Source: Sorghum bicolor
Taxonomy: Eukaryota; Streptophyta; Magnoliopsida; Poales; Poaceae
Assembly: GCF_000003195.3 (NCBI RefSeq)
Contig: NC_012878.2
Span: forward strand, 40,820,987 to 40,884,986
Length of the DNA: 64,000 bases
Direction: 5' to 3'
The notes beneath the pieces were generated by a model. The model was given only the letters and a program-made list of their open reading frames with translations. It made no database searches and was not told the DNA's origin. Both the position numbers and the translations under genes were made by a program. Shown here in pieces: positions 34,524 through 46,126 of this stretch. Position 1 is the first letter of the stretch. Every line of letters starts with the position of its first letter.

Positions 34524-37326
34524 TGTCACACCCAAATTTAAGGATAAATTTGAGTACAATAATCTCATGTGCGCCCCAAGAATAGTCGCGCGCACAAGTC
34601 GACAAATTACAAATGTATCATCACAAGTGTCTTACATAACGTTATTACAACACAAATATATCAAAATCTGCGACAAACGGAAAATATAACTCATAACTAG
34701 CTATGATATGATGGCTCCAACACAGGGACGACCGACTGGGGGATCGCTAACCTAGAAGTCCTCAGGGAATTCCTCGTAGTAGCTGTCATCTGTTACCCAT
34801 CCGGGATTTTTGTCCAAAAGAAATATAGAAACAAGCGTGAGTACATCTCGTACTCCGCAAGCATAACATAGAATTTTATGCGGCTCAAAAAGGTCAGACA
34901 CTGGCTACTACAGTTAGCATTTTAATTGGTCAATGTTTTAATCCTATTTAATCAGAAATTATGCTTAAGCTCCCGATTAGCCCGAATGAGTACATGATAA
35001 TAACACCGTTAACCTTCACGGCTAACACCATCACCATCACGGTTAAACCACATTAATCATCACGATCAATGCGTCAGATTTTCATAAGTTATTTCCCCAT
35101 AACCATCCACACCCAACTATTCCGTAAGGGTCCAAGGCCGCTCATGTCCGAGAGCAAGGCTAGTATACCAGTTTGATCAAACTCTGCGCAGAGATGTGCA
35201 CTTTTCCCATAAGTCGTGTTACCCATATGCCCGGGGTTTGCAAGACCCACTAACACTGCCAAGGTGAGCGGGCAAGGAACACTATGAAGCCTTCCATAGG
35301 CCACGTCTAACCAGTTAGGGCCATGAGGTTTCCTCGGCAGGCAGATATAGAGAACCCCCTTTCCTATGACACATTTTCATCACGGCTATACACATAGGAA
35401 CAGAAGCAGTTCTATACCCAAAGTGGCAAGCCCCTCTTGCGCCCTTTCGGGTAACCTCTAACCAGCTAGATGAGATCCTATTACTGAGCTAAAGTTAGAG
35501 CCATATAACCATCACAGTCGCACTGTAAGTCCCGGATAGTCGCTTACAGAGAAGTCTTTACGGAGGGTCTAGGTCAACCTGACCGAAGTCAATTGCACCA
35601 TAGCCCTTTTCCCATCATTTGTCATCATATTCATTAAAGTCAGAGTGATAGCAAATTCTCAATTAATTAAAGCACTAGCAAAGCTACCCACATGCATTCT
35701 ACCCATAGGTGTCATAAAGATTTAGTCAGGTAGCTAGGATGTCCTTAGGGTTATCAGAATTAGACACATGCAGATGCGTAATTAATTAAGTGAATAGGTG
35801 TACAAGGGAAACCCATGTTATACTTGCCTTCAGTGAAGGGGAACTGCTGCTGGTCCTGCTGCTCCTTGGAGTAAAATGGATCACCCACGGACACGTCACC
35901 GTCTGCGCTCGATCGGTATCACACAACAACACGCATTCCAAGTTCAATCATACAAGCAAACAATTCCTTAGTTAGAACAGCACACCAACAGATCAAAATG
36001 AAATAAAATATGTTAAAAACAGAACCTACGTTACGCTACGATCACATAGATACGAAGGTCACAAAAATCGGAGCTAAAACGACCAAGTTATGAATTTACG
36101 GTGATTTCCTATAGGCAATTAATTAATTAAACCTAACCCTGAAAATAAAAAGTTGCAAACTACAGAAACAGTAGTTCTGACATGTAGAGAATTTAAATAC
36201 GAATCTAACGCAATTCGAACCGGTCAAATCGGAGCTATAACGAATATTTTATGGCCAAAACAAGTTCAGTGGCAATTCTGTAATTTCCTGAAAGCGTATT
36301 TTGACCTAACCGACGGATAATACGCTTTCTAAAAGACAAAGCGTAATTTATGAAATGCACTAAGGACTGCGGCTCAAATACTAAATTCTAGGGGGTTTCT
36401 TAAGCAAAATTCACCCATGAAGGGGTACGGTGCGCTGAGGGCAGTTGGATTAGAATCGGACGCGCGAGATTAGAAAGAAGAAAACAAAGAGGGGGAGGGG
36501 ATGGCGTGCCGGCCGGAGAGGAGGAAGAGGACGGCGGCGGCCATTGCCGCGGCGAGCAAGCTCGCCGGAGAAACCCTATAGCACGCTATGAAGCTCGGTT
36601 TCGCGAACCAAATACACCGGAAGAAGAGAGAGGTGCAACGCGCTCACTACGACGAGAAACGGAGGTAGAGGCGGCTCGGAACGGCGGCTTCGCGCGGAGA
36701 TCGCCGACGGTGCTTTTGCAGTGCTACAGAGAGCTTGCGCGAGCGAGAAAGGATGTGGAAGGGGTGGAATGAGGAGTGGGAGCAGCGGCACTGGCTTCGG
36801 GCGCTTCCAAACAGCCGAGGCGCGGGATATGGGGAGGATCGTGGGCGCGGGGGGGGGGGGGGGGTTAGGGTTTCAAGGGGAGTTTCCACCGGAAAAAGAA
36901 AAGAGATGGGGGGGAGGATGGGGGAAANNNNNNNNNNNNNNNNNNNNNNNNNNNNNNNNNNNNNNNNNNNNNNNNNNNNNNNNNNNNNNNNNNNNNNNNN
37001 NNNNNNNNNNNNNNNNNNNNNNNNNNNTGGGCCACAAGGCCGAAAGGAGGAGGGGGAAAGCAATTCTATTTCTGTTTTTTTATTACCAAATTTTCAATTG
37101 AAATTTTGAGCAGGAAAAGAAAATAAATAAAACATTTTGTTTTCCAACCAATCATTACAAAAGAAATGCTCCAGCACGAATGCAACAAAAATTATTATTC
37201 TAAACTTATATTAAATTTTAATTTCTCCAAATTTATTTATTTTTCCTATATTGAAAATGCTCACAAAATAAATTCATTTAAATTCAATTCATTAATTTTA
37301 AAAGAAATAAAACTTTGCGTGTTACA
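34524..37326 (-). repeat. element B 5' LTR (contains assembly gap)
   Basis: TGTCACACCC...GTGTTACA, 2803 bp including 100 N. Compared with the 3' LTR it lacks about 150 bp near 36618. It has a G18 run at ~36847-36864 in a GC-rich block just before the gap. Confidence 0.92.
36928..37027. other. assembly gap (100 N)
   Basis: Exactly 100 N in the GC-rich part of the element B 5' LTR. Aligning by eye to the other LTR, the distance from the poly-G to TGGGCCACAAGG is about the same in both, so little beyond ~100 bp is missing. Confidence 0.99.
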
Positions 37327-38223
37327 GTATGACTACGGTGCATGTCGACTAGCGTCGTACGCCGCACGCCTTCATCTTGTGGGCCAAGCCACCTCCGATG
37401 GTGCGGCCCATGTCGAGCCATAAGGGTATAGGGGGTTTATACCGCCACAGCTAGTCCCCGAGCTCCATATATTATGATGTGACACACCATCTTGAGCTTC
37501 TTCGACCAGTGAGGCTTGACGCCTCTGACCAGCAGCGAAGTTGCCCGAGCAGTTGCGACGGTATTTCAGCAACTCAAAAAACAGTCAACCACCATTGACA
37601 TCGAAGAAGCAGGTTGTGCGAATAATGCATGGTGTTCTTGAGAAAAAAAGATTTCTTTTTTGATAAAGTGTGCCCACTTTACTTTTATAAAAAGTATAAG
37701 ATTTGAAAAAATAAGCATATTCATCGTAAGATGAACTGTGCCCACTTAGCCCCGAGCCTGGCAGTAGGTGGCGTAGACACATGGTGCCAGGGTCTAAAAA
37801 GAAAAATCAACATAGAAATTCTGATACTGAGATGTATTGCCAAATAGAAGGCAAAGTATGAGCCTTATAGCAAGGTCTAAAAAATTAAAATTGTGCCTCA
37901 GTTGTATATGAGTCTAATTCATATGTAACTGAGAAGAGTTGTCCCCTAGCTGTGATCGGAGAGTGATCGAAGCAAGCCTCGAGCACAGCGTAGAGAGTGA
38001 TTGACGAGTCCCCGAGTATGTTTGAGAATGTAAACATGCTCGATGGTTGGCACAATTTCTGAGCACGGTGTAGGGACTGATGGACGAGTTTCCGAGCGTG
38101 GTTGGGATCGTAAACATGCTCGGTGGTCGGCACAGTCTTTGAACATAGCATAGAGACTGGTAGACCAGTCCCCGAAAGCGTGGTTTGAGAACGTAAACAT
38201 GCTCGGTGGTCGGAGTAGTCCAC
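37327..38223. mobile_element. element H, middle fragment
   Basis: Continues the sequence cut at 12907 (flanking GTATG TSD). GC-moderate LTR-like DNA with ACAGCTAGTCCCCGAGCTCC and repeated GTCCCCGAG phrases leads into the 80-bp repeats. Small frames here (e.g. 37372-37572) have no domain. Confidence 0.4.
37981..38223. repeat. 80-bp tandem repeat, three units (fourth beyond element D)
   Basis: Units start at 37981, 38061 and 38141, each beginning GA(G/A)CA(C/T)(A/G)G(C/T) and containing (T/C)CCCGA and GTAAACATGCTCG(A/G)TGGT(T/C)GG. The series resumes after element D at 48255 with AAGCACAGCCTAGG... GAGTCCCCGAG. D therefore landed at a unit boundary. Confidence 0.85.
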
Positions 38224-40977
38224 TGTAACACCCAAAATTTTTATTTCAATTAATAGGAATTAATTAGATTTATTTAAGTATTTTTTGTGAGCATTTAAAT
38301 CTAGCAAATAAATAATTTTGTGGGAATTAAAATTCATCATAGGTTTAGTAACCTTGATTGTGCATTCATGCTGAGAATAGCATTTTTTTTGTGTGTTGTT
38401 TGTTTCTGTTTTTATCTTATTTGTTTATGTTCAAAAATTCTCTTTGGAAAAGATTTGCAAAAGGAAAAAAAAGAAAAGAAAAAAAGGGGAGGAGCCCCTG
38501 GAAACTGGCCGAAGCCCATTCCTTTCCCCCCGCGCAGGCCGCTCTCTGGCCCAGCAGACCAGCCCAGCGTGCGTGCCTCCCCTCCCTTCCTCCTTGTCTC
38601 ACTGATCTCTGGGCCCACATGTCAGCCGAATCATCCCCTACCTCCAGCCATGTTCGAGCAGGAGACTTGCTTCGGCCGAATCGATCCCGAAACCCTGGGA
38701 TTTCCTTCCCAAGGAGGCAAACCGAGCCCTATAAAGTTCTTTCCCCGGAGCGGCGGACTCCTTTTGCATCCAAACCGCAAAAACCAAACCCTTGGTGCCC
38801 TATTTGACCTCGATGGGATCTCGCCGAGCAAAGTTCTTCTCGCCGCCACCGCAAGCTCCATACGCGCGTCCTCGGCCTTAGAAAGGTGCTTAGGTGAGCT
38901 CGGGGTGAGCTTCTCTTCCGCCCGGTGTTTTTCTTTTGTTCCCTAGCGACCGGAAACGGGAGATTAGTGGTGCCGGTGAGCTTCAAGGGCTCCGGCCATG
39001 GCGCCACCGCGCCGGAGCTGACAGCCGGCCGGCCGGCCGTCGCCTGGTTTCCCCCTGCGCGTTTTCAGCCGTTCGATCGAGATCCGACGCGCCAGAACAG
39101 AAGATACCCCTTCAGGGGTTATTTTGCTAAAGAGACCCCCAGGATCTGAGGAATCAACCCGCCGTCCCTTGGCGTATCCTCTGTTTTACGGTTTCTAGGT
39201 TTTGAAAACGTATTTCCGATCGGCTTCATTCAAAATACGTTTTCACTATTTACAAAAATGCCACTGATTTTTTTTGCTTATAAAATGCTCATATTAACTC
39301 TGTTTTTGTCCATTCAAATTTTGTTAGATTCGTATTTACGTGCTATACATGTTAGAAGTATCGTTTCACTGTTTTGAAACTTTTTAAATTCGCAGTAGCA
39401 TTTAGTTAATTATTTATCTATAGGAAATCTTGGAAAATTCATAACTTCTACGTTTTAATTCTGATTTTCGTGAACTTTACGTTTGTGTGATCGTAGCACT
39501 GCGTAGATTATTTTTATAAACTTTTATCTTTGATTTCCCACTGTTTGGTGTACTGTTCTAATTATAGCTTGTTTGCTTCATGTATGATTGTCTACATTGG
39601 ACTGTGTGTTGTTGATTGATGATTGGGATTAGACGGTGAGCCGTACGTTGGTGATCAAGATCAAGCCTTTGAAGACCAGCAGGCTCAGGAGAGTTTTGAT
39701 TAAGGCAAGTATAACTTGGGATCATCCTTGTTACCTACACACTTTTAATACATATATCATATGCATGTGTCCACCTTGATGACCTTAGCAAAATCATAGA
39801 TGATTGTTATCCTGAATTCCTTGTTATCTATTTGGATATGCATTTGGGTAGTTCTTGCTAGTGCTTGATTATTAATCCATGATATTGTAACATGAATACT
39901 TGAATATACAATAAACAATAAAATAAGCTTTCTAGCAACTTAAATATAAAGGGTGGAAAGAACTCTGGCTTTTACTGGATTGATCTTGACCCTCCATAAG
40001 GACTTATCCCTTGGCAAAAGCTGGGACAACTCGTACAACCATGAGGGCTACATGGCTCTGGCTTTAGCTCAGTATGAAGAACTTTTCTAGCTTGTTAGAG
40101 GTTACTTGAAAGGGCGGAGGGGCTGAACCGTTTTGGGTATAGTGTGGCCTCTGTCTGTATGTGTATAGGCTGCGAGTCATTGTGCCATCGAAAGGGGGGC
40201 TCTATATCTACGCGCAAAGGAAACCTTGCGGCCCTAACATGTTAGACGAACTTTTGAAAGGCTTCATAGTGATCCCTGCCGACCTCCCTAGGAAGGGGGT
40301 TAAGAGACTAGCTACCTCGGGCGAAAGGGTAAATCAAGACTCATGGGTACAGATGTACAACCTCTGCAGAGTGTTAAATCTGGTATACTAGCCGTGCCCA
40401 CGGATACGGGTGGCCCAGAAAACTGACGGAATAGATGGACACTGATGAACATGATTAATGATGATAATGATGGTTTATTATGTTGTTTATATGTGTTATT
40501 CTTAATTCTTGTATACATTGATCATGTGGTTATGGGATTAATTATGCTACCTTGATATTTGCTATTTAATTATGAACATGCTATCCACTATTAAAAGCTA
40601 AATGCAGTCAAACCAATGTCAGCTATTTGAGCCTCATGAACCCTTGGTTATACTTGTTGAGTATGATATGTGCTCACTCTTGCAATTTCGCAACACCTCT
40701 GGTTATGCTAATGATGATGCTTGGAATGAGGACTACCGTTATGAGTACTAGGTTTGGAGTCAACTAGTCAACAGTGTCCCTATGTGGTGCTTCCGTCGAG
40801 AGCGTTGTTTATCTCATGTTATTTTTGTGTAAGACTATGTGATTTATTATTGTTCCACTATGTAATAAACACTGCAATGGTACGTTTGAGATTTGTCTAC
40901 TTATGTGTGCAACTGTTTCTAGGGCACATGTGAGTCTTTTATGCATCCTATTTTGTTCTTAAAATATGGGTGTGACA
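38224..40977 (+). repeat. element D 5' LTR
   Basis: 2754 bp, TGTAACACCC...GTGTGACA. Over the first ~160 bp I count about four substitutions and an indel against the 3' LTR. Frames such as 38320-38946 fall in the GC-rich promoter-proximal part of the LTR and recur in the other LTR; they are not genes. Confidence 0.92.
38730..38736 (+). promoter_or_regulatory. candidate TATA box in element D 5' LTR
   Basis: TATAAAG in GAGCCCTATAAAGTTC, conserved at 46636-46642 in the 3' LTR. Placement in the first quarter of the LTR is plausible for the element promoter. Confidence 0.45.
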
Positions 40978-40980
40978 AAT

Positions 40981-40992
40981 TGGTATCGGAGC
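40981..40992 (+). other. element D primer-binding site (initiator tRNA-Met type)
   Basis: TGGTATCGGAGC three bases after the LTR, 11 of 12 positions as in the standard TGGTATCAGAGC PBS. Confidence 0.85.
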
Positions 40993-41917
40993 TTTGTTGA
41001 CTGTCGGACGCAAGCCTAGCTAGAAATTGGTCATCTTAAGGTTTTGAAATTGCTACAAAATCCTTATTCTATAACCCTTGATATTTTCTCCTATACTATA
41101 CCCTTTTCATTGCTATTCATCTTCACCTTCATGCTTATTTTAAAGACTTGTTCTCATCTCCACTCCTTGCTTGATATGCTTTTAGAACCTTCTCTTACCA
41201 CCTTCTGACGTCATTGAAATAGGAGATTTAGGATCTTTACCCTTAATAGGAAGAGAACGTAGTACGATAAGTTGAGTCAATGCTTGAAGTGTGAACCTTT
41301 GATGCTTGGTTTGGTTTGTTATTATGCTTATGCTTGATTTGGACCTTTGTAATGATTGTAATGATCTTGTGGACTTTCTCTACAATTTCATTTAGTATAT
41401 AGGCCTAAGGTATAAAGATTAATGAACTAAATAGTTGGGTTTGGGTAAAATTCTGTTTCTGTCCTTCGCTGTTTTCTGTAGCAGTCTGCAATGATTCTGG
41501 TATAAATCAAATTCTGTTCGTGCAATGTTCATCAAAGTTTTCTGGGAAACAGTAGACTTTCATGTCTTTCCAACGCCGCAATAATGACATTATTATCTGT
41601 TATGAGCTGTGAGTTATGGCTGGTCAATGTTGAAGTTTCTGCGCAGTCTGGAATTCTGGAATAGTTTCGGTTGTACCCAATTTTTGATTAACCTAACTTT
41701 GGAATCTGTTCATATGATCTAAAAGAAAGTTGTAAAAAAGTTCTTTATCTTTCCAACGGTGTACAGCATGTATACTTTTGAATTCTGGAACTCGAGATAT
41801 GACTGATCTTCTAATCTGCTGATATTGGATGTTACCTAGAAAATTTTAGATTCTGTTACCTCTTGTAATTGTCATGTTGGACATTACTAAGACATGTTTC
41901 TATACCTTCGAATGCAG
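40993..41917 (+). other. element D leader, no extra ORF
   Basis: About 925 bp between PBS and gag with no open frame of note. The corresponding stretch in element B is about 1.78 kb and holds the 309-codon ORF. Confidence 0.7.
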
Positions 41918-44900
41918 ATGACAGCAAGGGGAAGAGGCAGAGGCCGTGGCAATGGTGGCAATGCCCCAATTACTGTGGAGGAACTCATGCAAACCCAAAA
42001 TGAGATGATGCACGTTTTCATGCAGCACTTACAGCAGCAACCTCCACCACCACCACCACCTGTTCATGTGAGAGATAAGCGTGGTGAGTTTATGAAGGGA
42101 AGACCTCCAGTATTTACATACTCAGCAGATCCCATGGAGGCAGATGATTGGTTACGTGCTGTGGAGAGGCAACTGAACATAGCACAGTGCAATGACTTGG
42201 AGAAGGTGTTGTATGCTTCTGGACAGCTTCAGGGGGCAGCTCTGACATGGTGGTAGTCGTATCTAGCTGCTCGTCCCAACAATGCTCCTCCTGTCACATG
42301 GCTGAAATTTTGTAGAGACTTCAGAGCTCGACATATAAGTGAGGGAATGATGGAGCTCAAGCAAGAAGAATTCAGATCTCTCAGGATGGGCTCCATGACT
42401 GTGGCAGAATATCATGACACATTTGAACAGTTGGCCCGCTATGCTCCCAACGATGTCAGAGAAGATGCTGATAAGCAGCGCTTGTTCATGAAAGGCCTAT
42501 ATTATGAACTCAGGTTGCAGCTGGTAGGAAACACTTATCCTACCTTTCAAGGTTCTGGGAGCAACAACCGTCAGCATTTCAGTTCTCAGCAAGGCTATCA
42601 GCAGAGGTTCCAAGGACCAGTTAGTCAGTGGAACCGCAACCAGCAACCTCAGCGTTTCTAGAATCAATCACTAAGTGGGAACCAACGTCCTCCATTCCAG
42701 CAACGTAATCCTAGACAACACCAGAATAGTCAGCAGACACACCGCTCAGGAAATTCAAATGCCACCCCCATGAAGAAGAGTGCTACCAATGCTCCTACGA
42801 GGTGTTTCCAGTGCGGGAAGGAAGGGCATATGTCATATGATTGCCCAGAGAAGTTTAACAAGACGAACAACAACCAAAAGTCTACTGCTTATGCGGCAAC
42901 CGTGAATAATGTGGCTATAAAGACAGTTCAGGAGGGACCAGAAATCATGATGGGTACGTTCAACATCAACTCTATCCCTGCTACAGTTTTATTTGATTCT
43001 GGAGCTTCGCATACATTCATTTCACAAGCATTTGTTAGAGTTTATAGTATTCCACTAGTTGCCATGAAAACCCCTATGCTAGTAAATTCACCGGGTGGGA
43101 CTATACCGGTTTCCTATTGTTGCCCCTCAGCAAGTCTTTCTTTAAGGGGGGTAGATTTTCCTATCAGTCCCATGGTTATGAGAACTTCAGACATAGATGT
43201 GACAGCTAAAGTGAACCAACTGAATGATGATGTTGATCCTCAGAATCTGGTAGTGGATGAGTTTTCGGATGTCTTTCCAGATGAACTGCCAGGTATGCCA
43301 CCTGACCAAGACATTGAGTTTATTATTGAATTACTACCTGGTACTGCATCCATAGCTAAAAGACCATATAGAATGGGGGTTAATGAACTAGAAGAACTTA
43401 AGAAACAAATTAAGGAATTGCAAGATAAAGGGTTCATTCGTCCTAGTTCATCACCATGGGGTGCACGAGTTATTTTGTTGATAAGAAGGATGGTAGTCAG
43501 AGGATGTGTGTTGATTATCGGTCACTTAATGAGGTCACTATCAAGAATAAATACCCCTTGCCTAGGATTGATGAGTTGTTTGATCAGCTAAGAGGTGCTT
43601 GTGTGTTCTCTAAGATTGATTTGCGTTCTGGTTATCATCAATTGAAGATTCAGAATTCAGATATACCAAAGACAGCTTTCACAACAAGGTATGGGTTGTA
43701 TGAGTATACAGTTATGTCTTTTGGTTTGACCAATGCACCAGCTTGCTCTATGTACATGATGAATAAAGTATTTATGGAGTATCTTGATAAGTTTGTGGTG
43801 GTCTTTATTGATGATGTTCTGGTATTCTCTAAAACCAAGGAAGAACATGCTGAGCATCTGAGATTGGTCTTACAGAAACTTAGAGAACATAAACTGTATG
43901 CTAAGCGTAGTAAATGTGAGTTTTGGTTGGAAGAAGTTTCTTTTCTTGGTCATGTTGTCTCTAATGGTGGTATTGCAGTGGATCTTATAAGGTGAAAGAT
44001 GTGCTGAATTGGAAATCACCTATAGATGTAAGTGAAATTCACAGTTTTCTTGGTTTAGCTGGTTACTACCATAGATTCATTGAAGGGTTCTCAAAACTTG
44101 CAAAACCTATGACTGCTCTATTGGAGAAGAATGCTAAGTTTGTATGGTCTGATAAGTGCCAAGCTAGTTTTGAGGAATTTAAGAAGAGATTGACTACTGC
44201 ACCTGTGTTGGTACTGCCAGATCTGAGTAAGAGTTTCTCTATCTATTGTGATGCTTCTCGTCTGGGTTTTGGTTGTGTTCTTATGCAAGAAGGTAGAGTT
44301 GTTGCTTATGCATCTAGACAGTTGAGGAAACATGAACTGAGTTATCCTACTCATGATCTAGAGTTAGAAGCTGTGGTCCATGCATTGAAGATTTGGAGAC
44401 ACTATTTGATTGGGCATAAGAGTGACATATATACTGATCATAAGAGTCTAAAGTATATCTTCACCCAGACAGACCTAAATTTGAGGCAACGAAGATGGTT
44501 GTAACTGATAAAGGATTATGATTTGGACGTGCATTATCATCTTGGAAAGCCAAACGTCGTGGCTGATGCACTTAGCAGAAAGAAATATGCTAATGAGCTT
44601 CGGGCGACACCTGAATCTGAGGAGTTGTGTGCTGAATTTGCATATTTGAACTTGGGAATTGTAATGAATGCTATGGAAATTGAGGTCACTCCTACTCTAG
44701 AGGAAGAGATATTGAAAGGACAGTTGGAAGATGAGAAACTGAAGGAGATAGCACAGAATGTGGTACTAGACAAAGCACCAGGATTCAGAATAGATGATAA
44801 TGGTGTACTGTCCTTTGGAAAAAGGATATGTGTTCCTGAAGTGAAGGCTATTCGTGATATGATTCTGAGAGTGGCTCATGAGTCAGCATATTCCATTCAC

Positions 44901-46080
44901 CCTGGTAGTACAAAGATGTATCTAGATCTGAAATAAAAGTATTGGTGGTATGGGTTGAAGAGAGATGTAGCTGAGTATGTTGCTTTGTGTGATACTTGTC
45001 AGCGAGTGAAGGCTGAACACCAGAGGCCGGCTGGACAATTGCAACCAATGAAGATTCCTGAATGGAAGTGGGAAGAAGTAGGCATGGATTTCATAGTGGA
45101 TTTACCTCGTACACAGAGAGGATATGATTCATATGGGTAATAGTGGATTGATTTAATAAAGTTGCTCACTTCTTGCCAGTCAAAACCACTGATTCAGGAG
45201 CTCGACTAGCAGAGTTATATATGGAGCAGATAGTTTGTTTGCATAGAGTGCCTAAGAAGATTGTATCTGATAGAGGCACTCAGTTTACCTCTACTTTCTG
45301 GAAAGCAGTGCATGATTCCTTGGGGACAAAGTTGAATTTTAGTACAACATATCATCCACAGACAGATGGACAGACTGAGAGGATCAATCAGATACTGGAG
45401 GATATGTTAAGAGCTTGTGCTTTGTAGTATGGAACCAGTTGGGATAAGAGTTTGCCATATGCAGAGTTTTCCTACAATAATAGTTATCAGCAAAGTCTTA
45501 AAAGGCACCGTTTGAAGCATTATATGGTCGTAAGTGTAGAACACCTTTGTTTTGGAATCAAACTGGGGAGACACAGGTGTTTGGTACAGATGTGCTTAGA
45601 CATGCAGAACAACAAGTGCGGACTATCCGTGATATTCTGAGAGTTGCTCAGTCTCGTCAGAAAAGTTATGCAGATACACGTAGGAGAGAATTAGCTTTCG
45701 AGGAAGGTTATTATGTCTGTGAAAGTGTCACCTATCCAAGGTATGTCGGTCCGTTTAAAGTTTTGCAAAGGTGTGGAGAAGTAGCGTATCAGTTAGAGTT
45801 GCCTGAAAGTTTATCTGGTGTGCATGATGTGTTCCATGTGTCACAACTTAAGAAGTATTTGCATGTACCCGAGGAGCAAATACCATTAGAAGAGCTTTCT
45901 GTTAAAAGTGATCTCACTTATGAAGAGTATCCGGTCCGAATTTTGGAGACAGCTGAGAGAGTCACCAGAAGTCGGGTTATTAAGATGTGCAAAGTGCAGT
46001 GGAATCGGTATTCAGAAGCAGAGGCAACTTGGGAAAGAGAGGATGATGTGAGGAAGTCATACTCATATTTGTTTGAGTAA
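41918..46080 (+). pseudogene. gag-pol: element D gag-pol (nonsense codons, frameshifts, deletions)
   Basis: Starts MTARGRGRGRG at 41918. Domains in order: capsid (RDKRGEFMKGRPPVF), zinc knuckle CFQCGKEGHMSYDC (all four ligands kept), protease DSGASHTF, RT with FIDD, RNase H ([11 protein letters not shown]), integrase HHCC and DDE ([26 protein letters not shown]), chromodomain to 46080. Lesions: stops at 42254-42256, 42659-42661, 44502-44504, 44934-44936 and 45425-45427. One-base losses lie near 43475, 43986, 45133 and 45500. Deletions remove the end of the capsid after TYPTFQ, about 40-45 residues after protease RTSDIDV, and part of the integrase C-terminus before PRYVGPF. Non-functional. Confidence 0.92.
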
Positions 46081-46110
46081 GCACCTTTCAATCTCGAGGA
46101 TGAGATTCTT

Positions 46111-46126
46111 TTAAGGGGGTAGAGTT
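46111..46126 (+). other. element D polypurine tract
   Basis: TTAAGGGGGTAGAGTT directly before the 3' LTR. Confidence 0.85.

Larger units (their letters stand above)
12908..37326 (-). mobile_element. element B: Tekay-type chromovirus LTR retrotransposon, with element C nested in its 3' LTR
   Basis: Begins TGTCACACCC at 12908, ends CGTGTTACA at 37326, with an exact 5-bp TSD GTATG at 12903-12907 and 37327-37331. On the minus strand the order is 5' LTR (37326-34524), PBS, extra 309-codon ORF, gag, protease-RT-RNase H-integrase-chromodomain, polypurine tract, 3' LTR. LTRs of nearly 3 kb, an initiator-Met-like PBS and a C-terminal chromodomain point to the Tekay/Del branch of plant chromoviruses. 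Without C the element is about 12.1 kb. Confidence 0.92.

Noticed and set aside
37981..38223. CRISPR-like array
   Set aside because: Units are contiguous 80-bp repeats without unique spacers, in a plant genome, inside LTR-like DNA.
38320..38946. 208-codon frame in the D 5' LTR (and its copy at 46262-46852) as a host gene
   Set aside because: Present in both LTRs at the same relative place and spanning the likely TATA/leader region; no domain.
40981..40992. tRNA gene at the TGGTATC sites
   Set aside because: Only the 12-base primer-binding complement is present; no cloverleaf.
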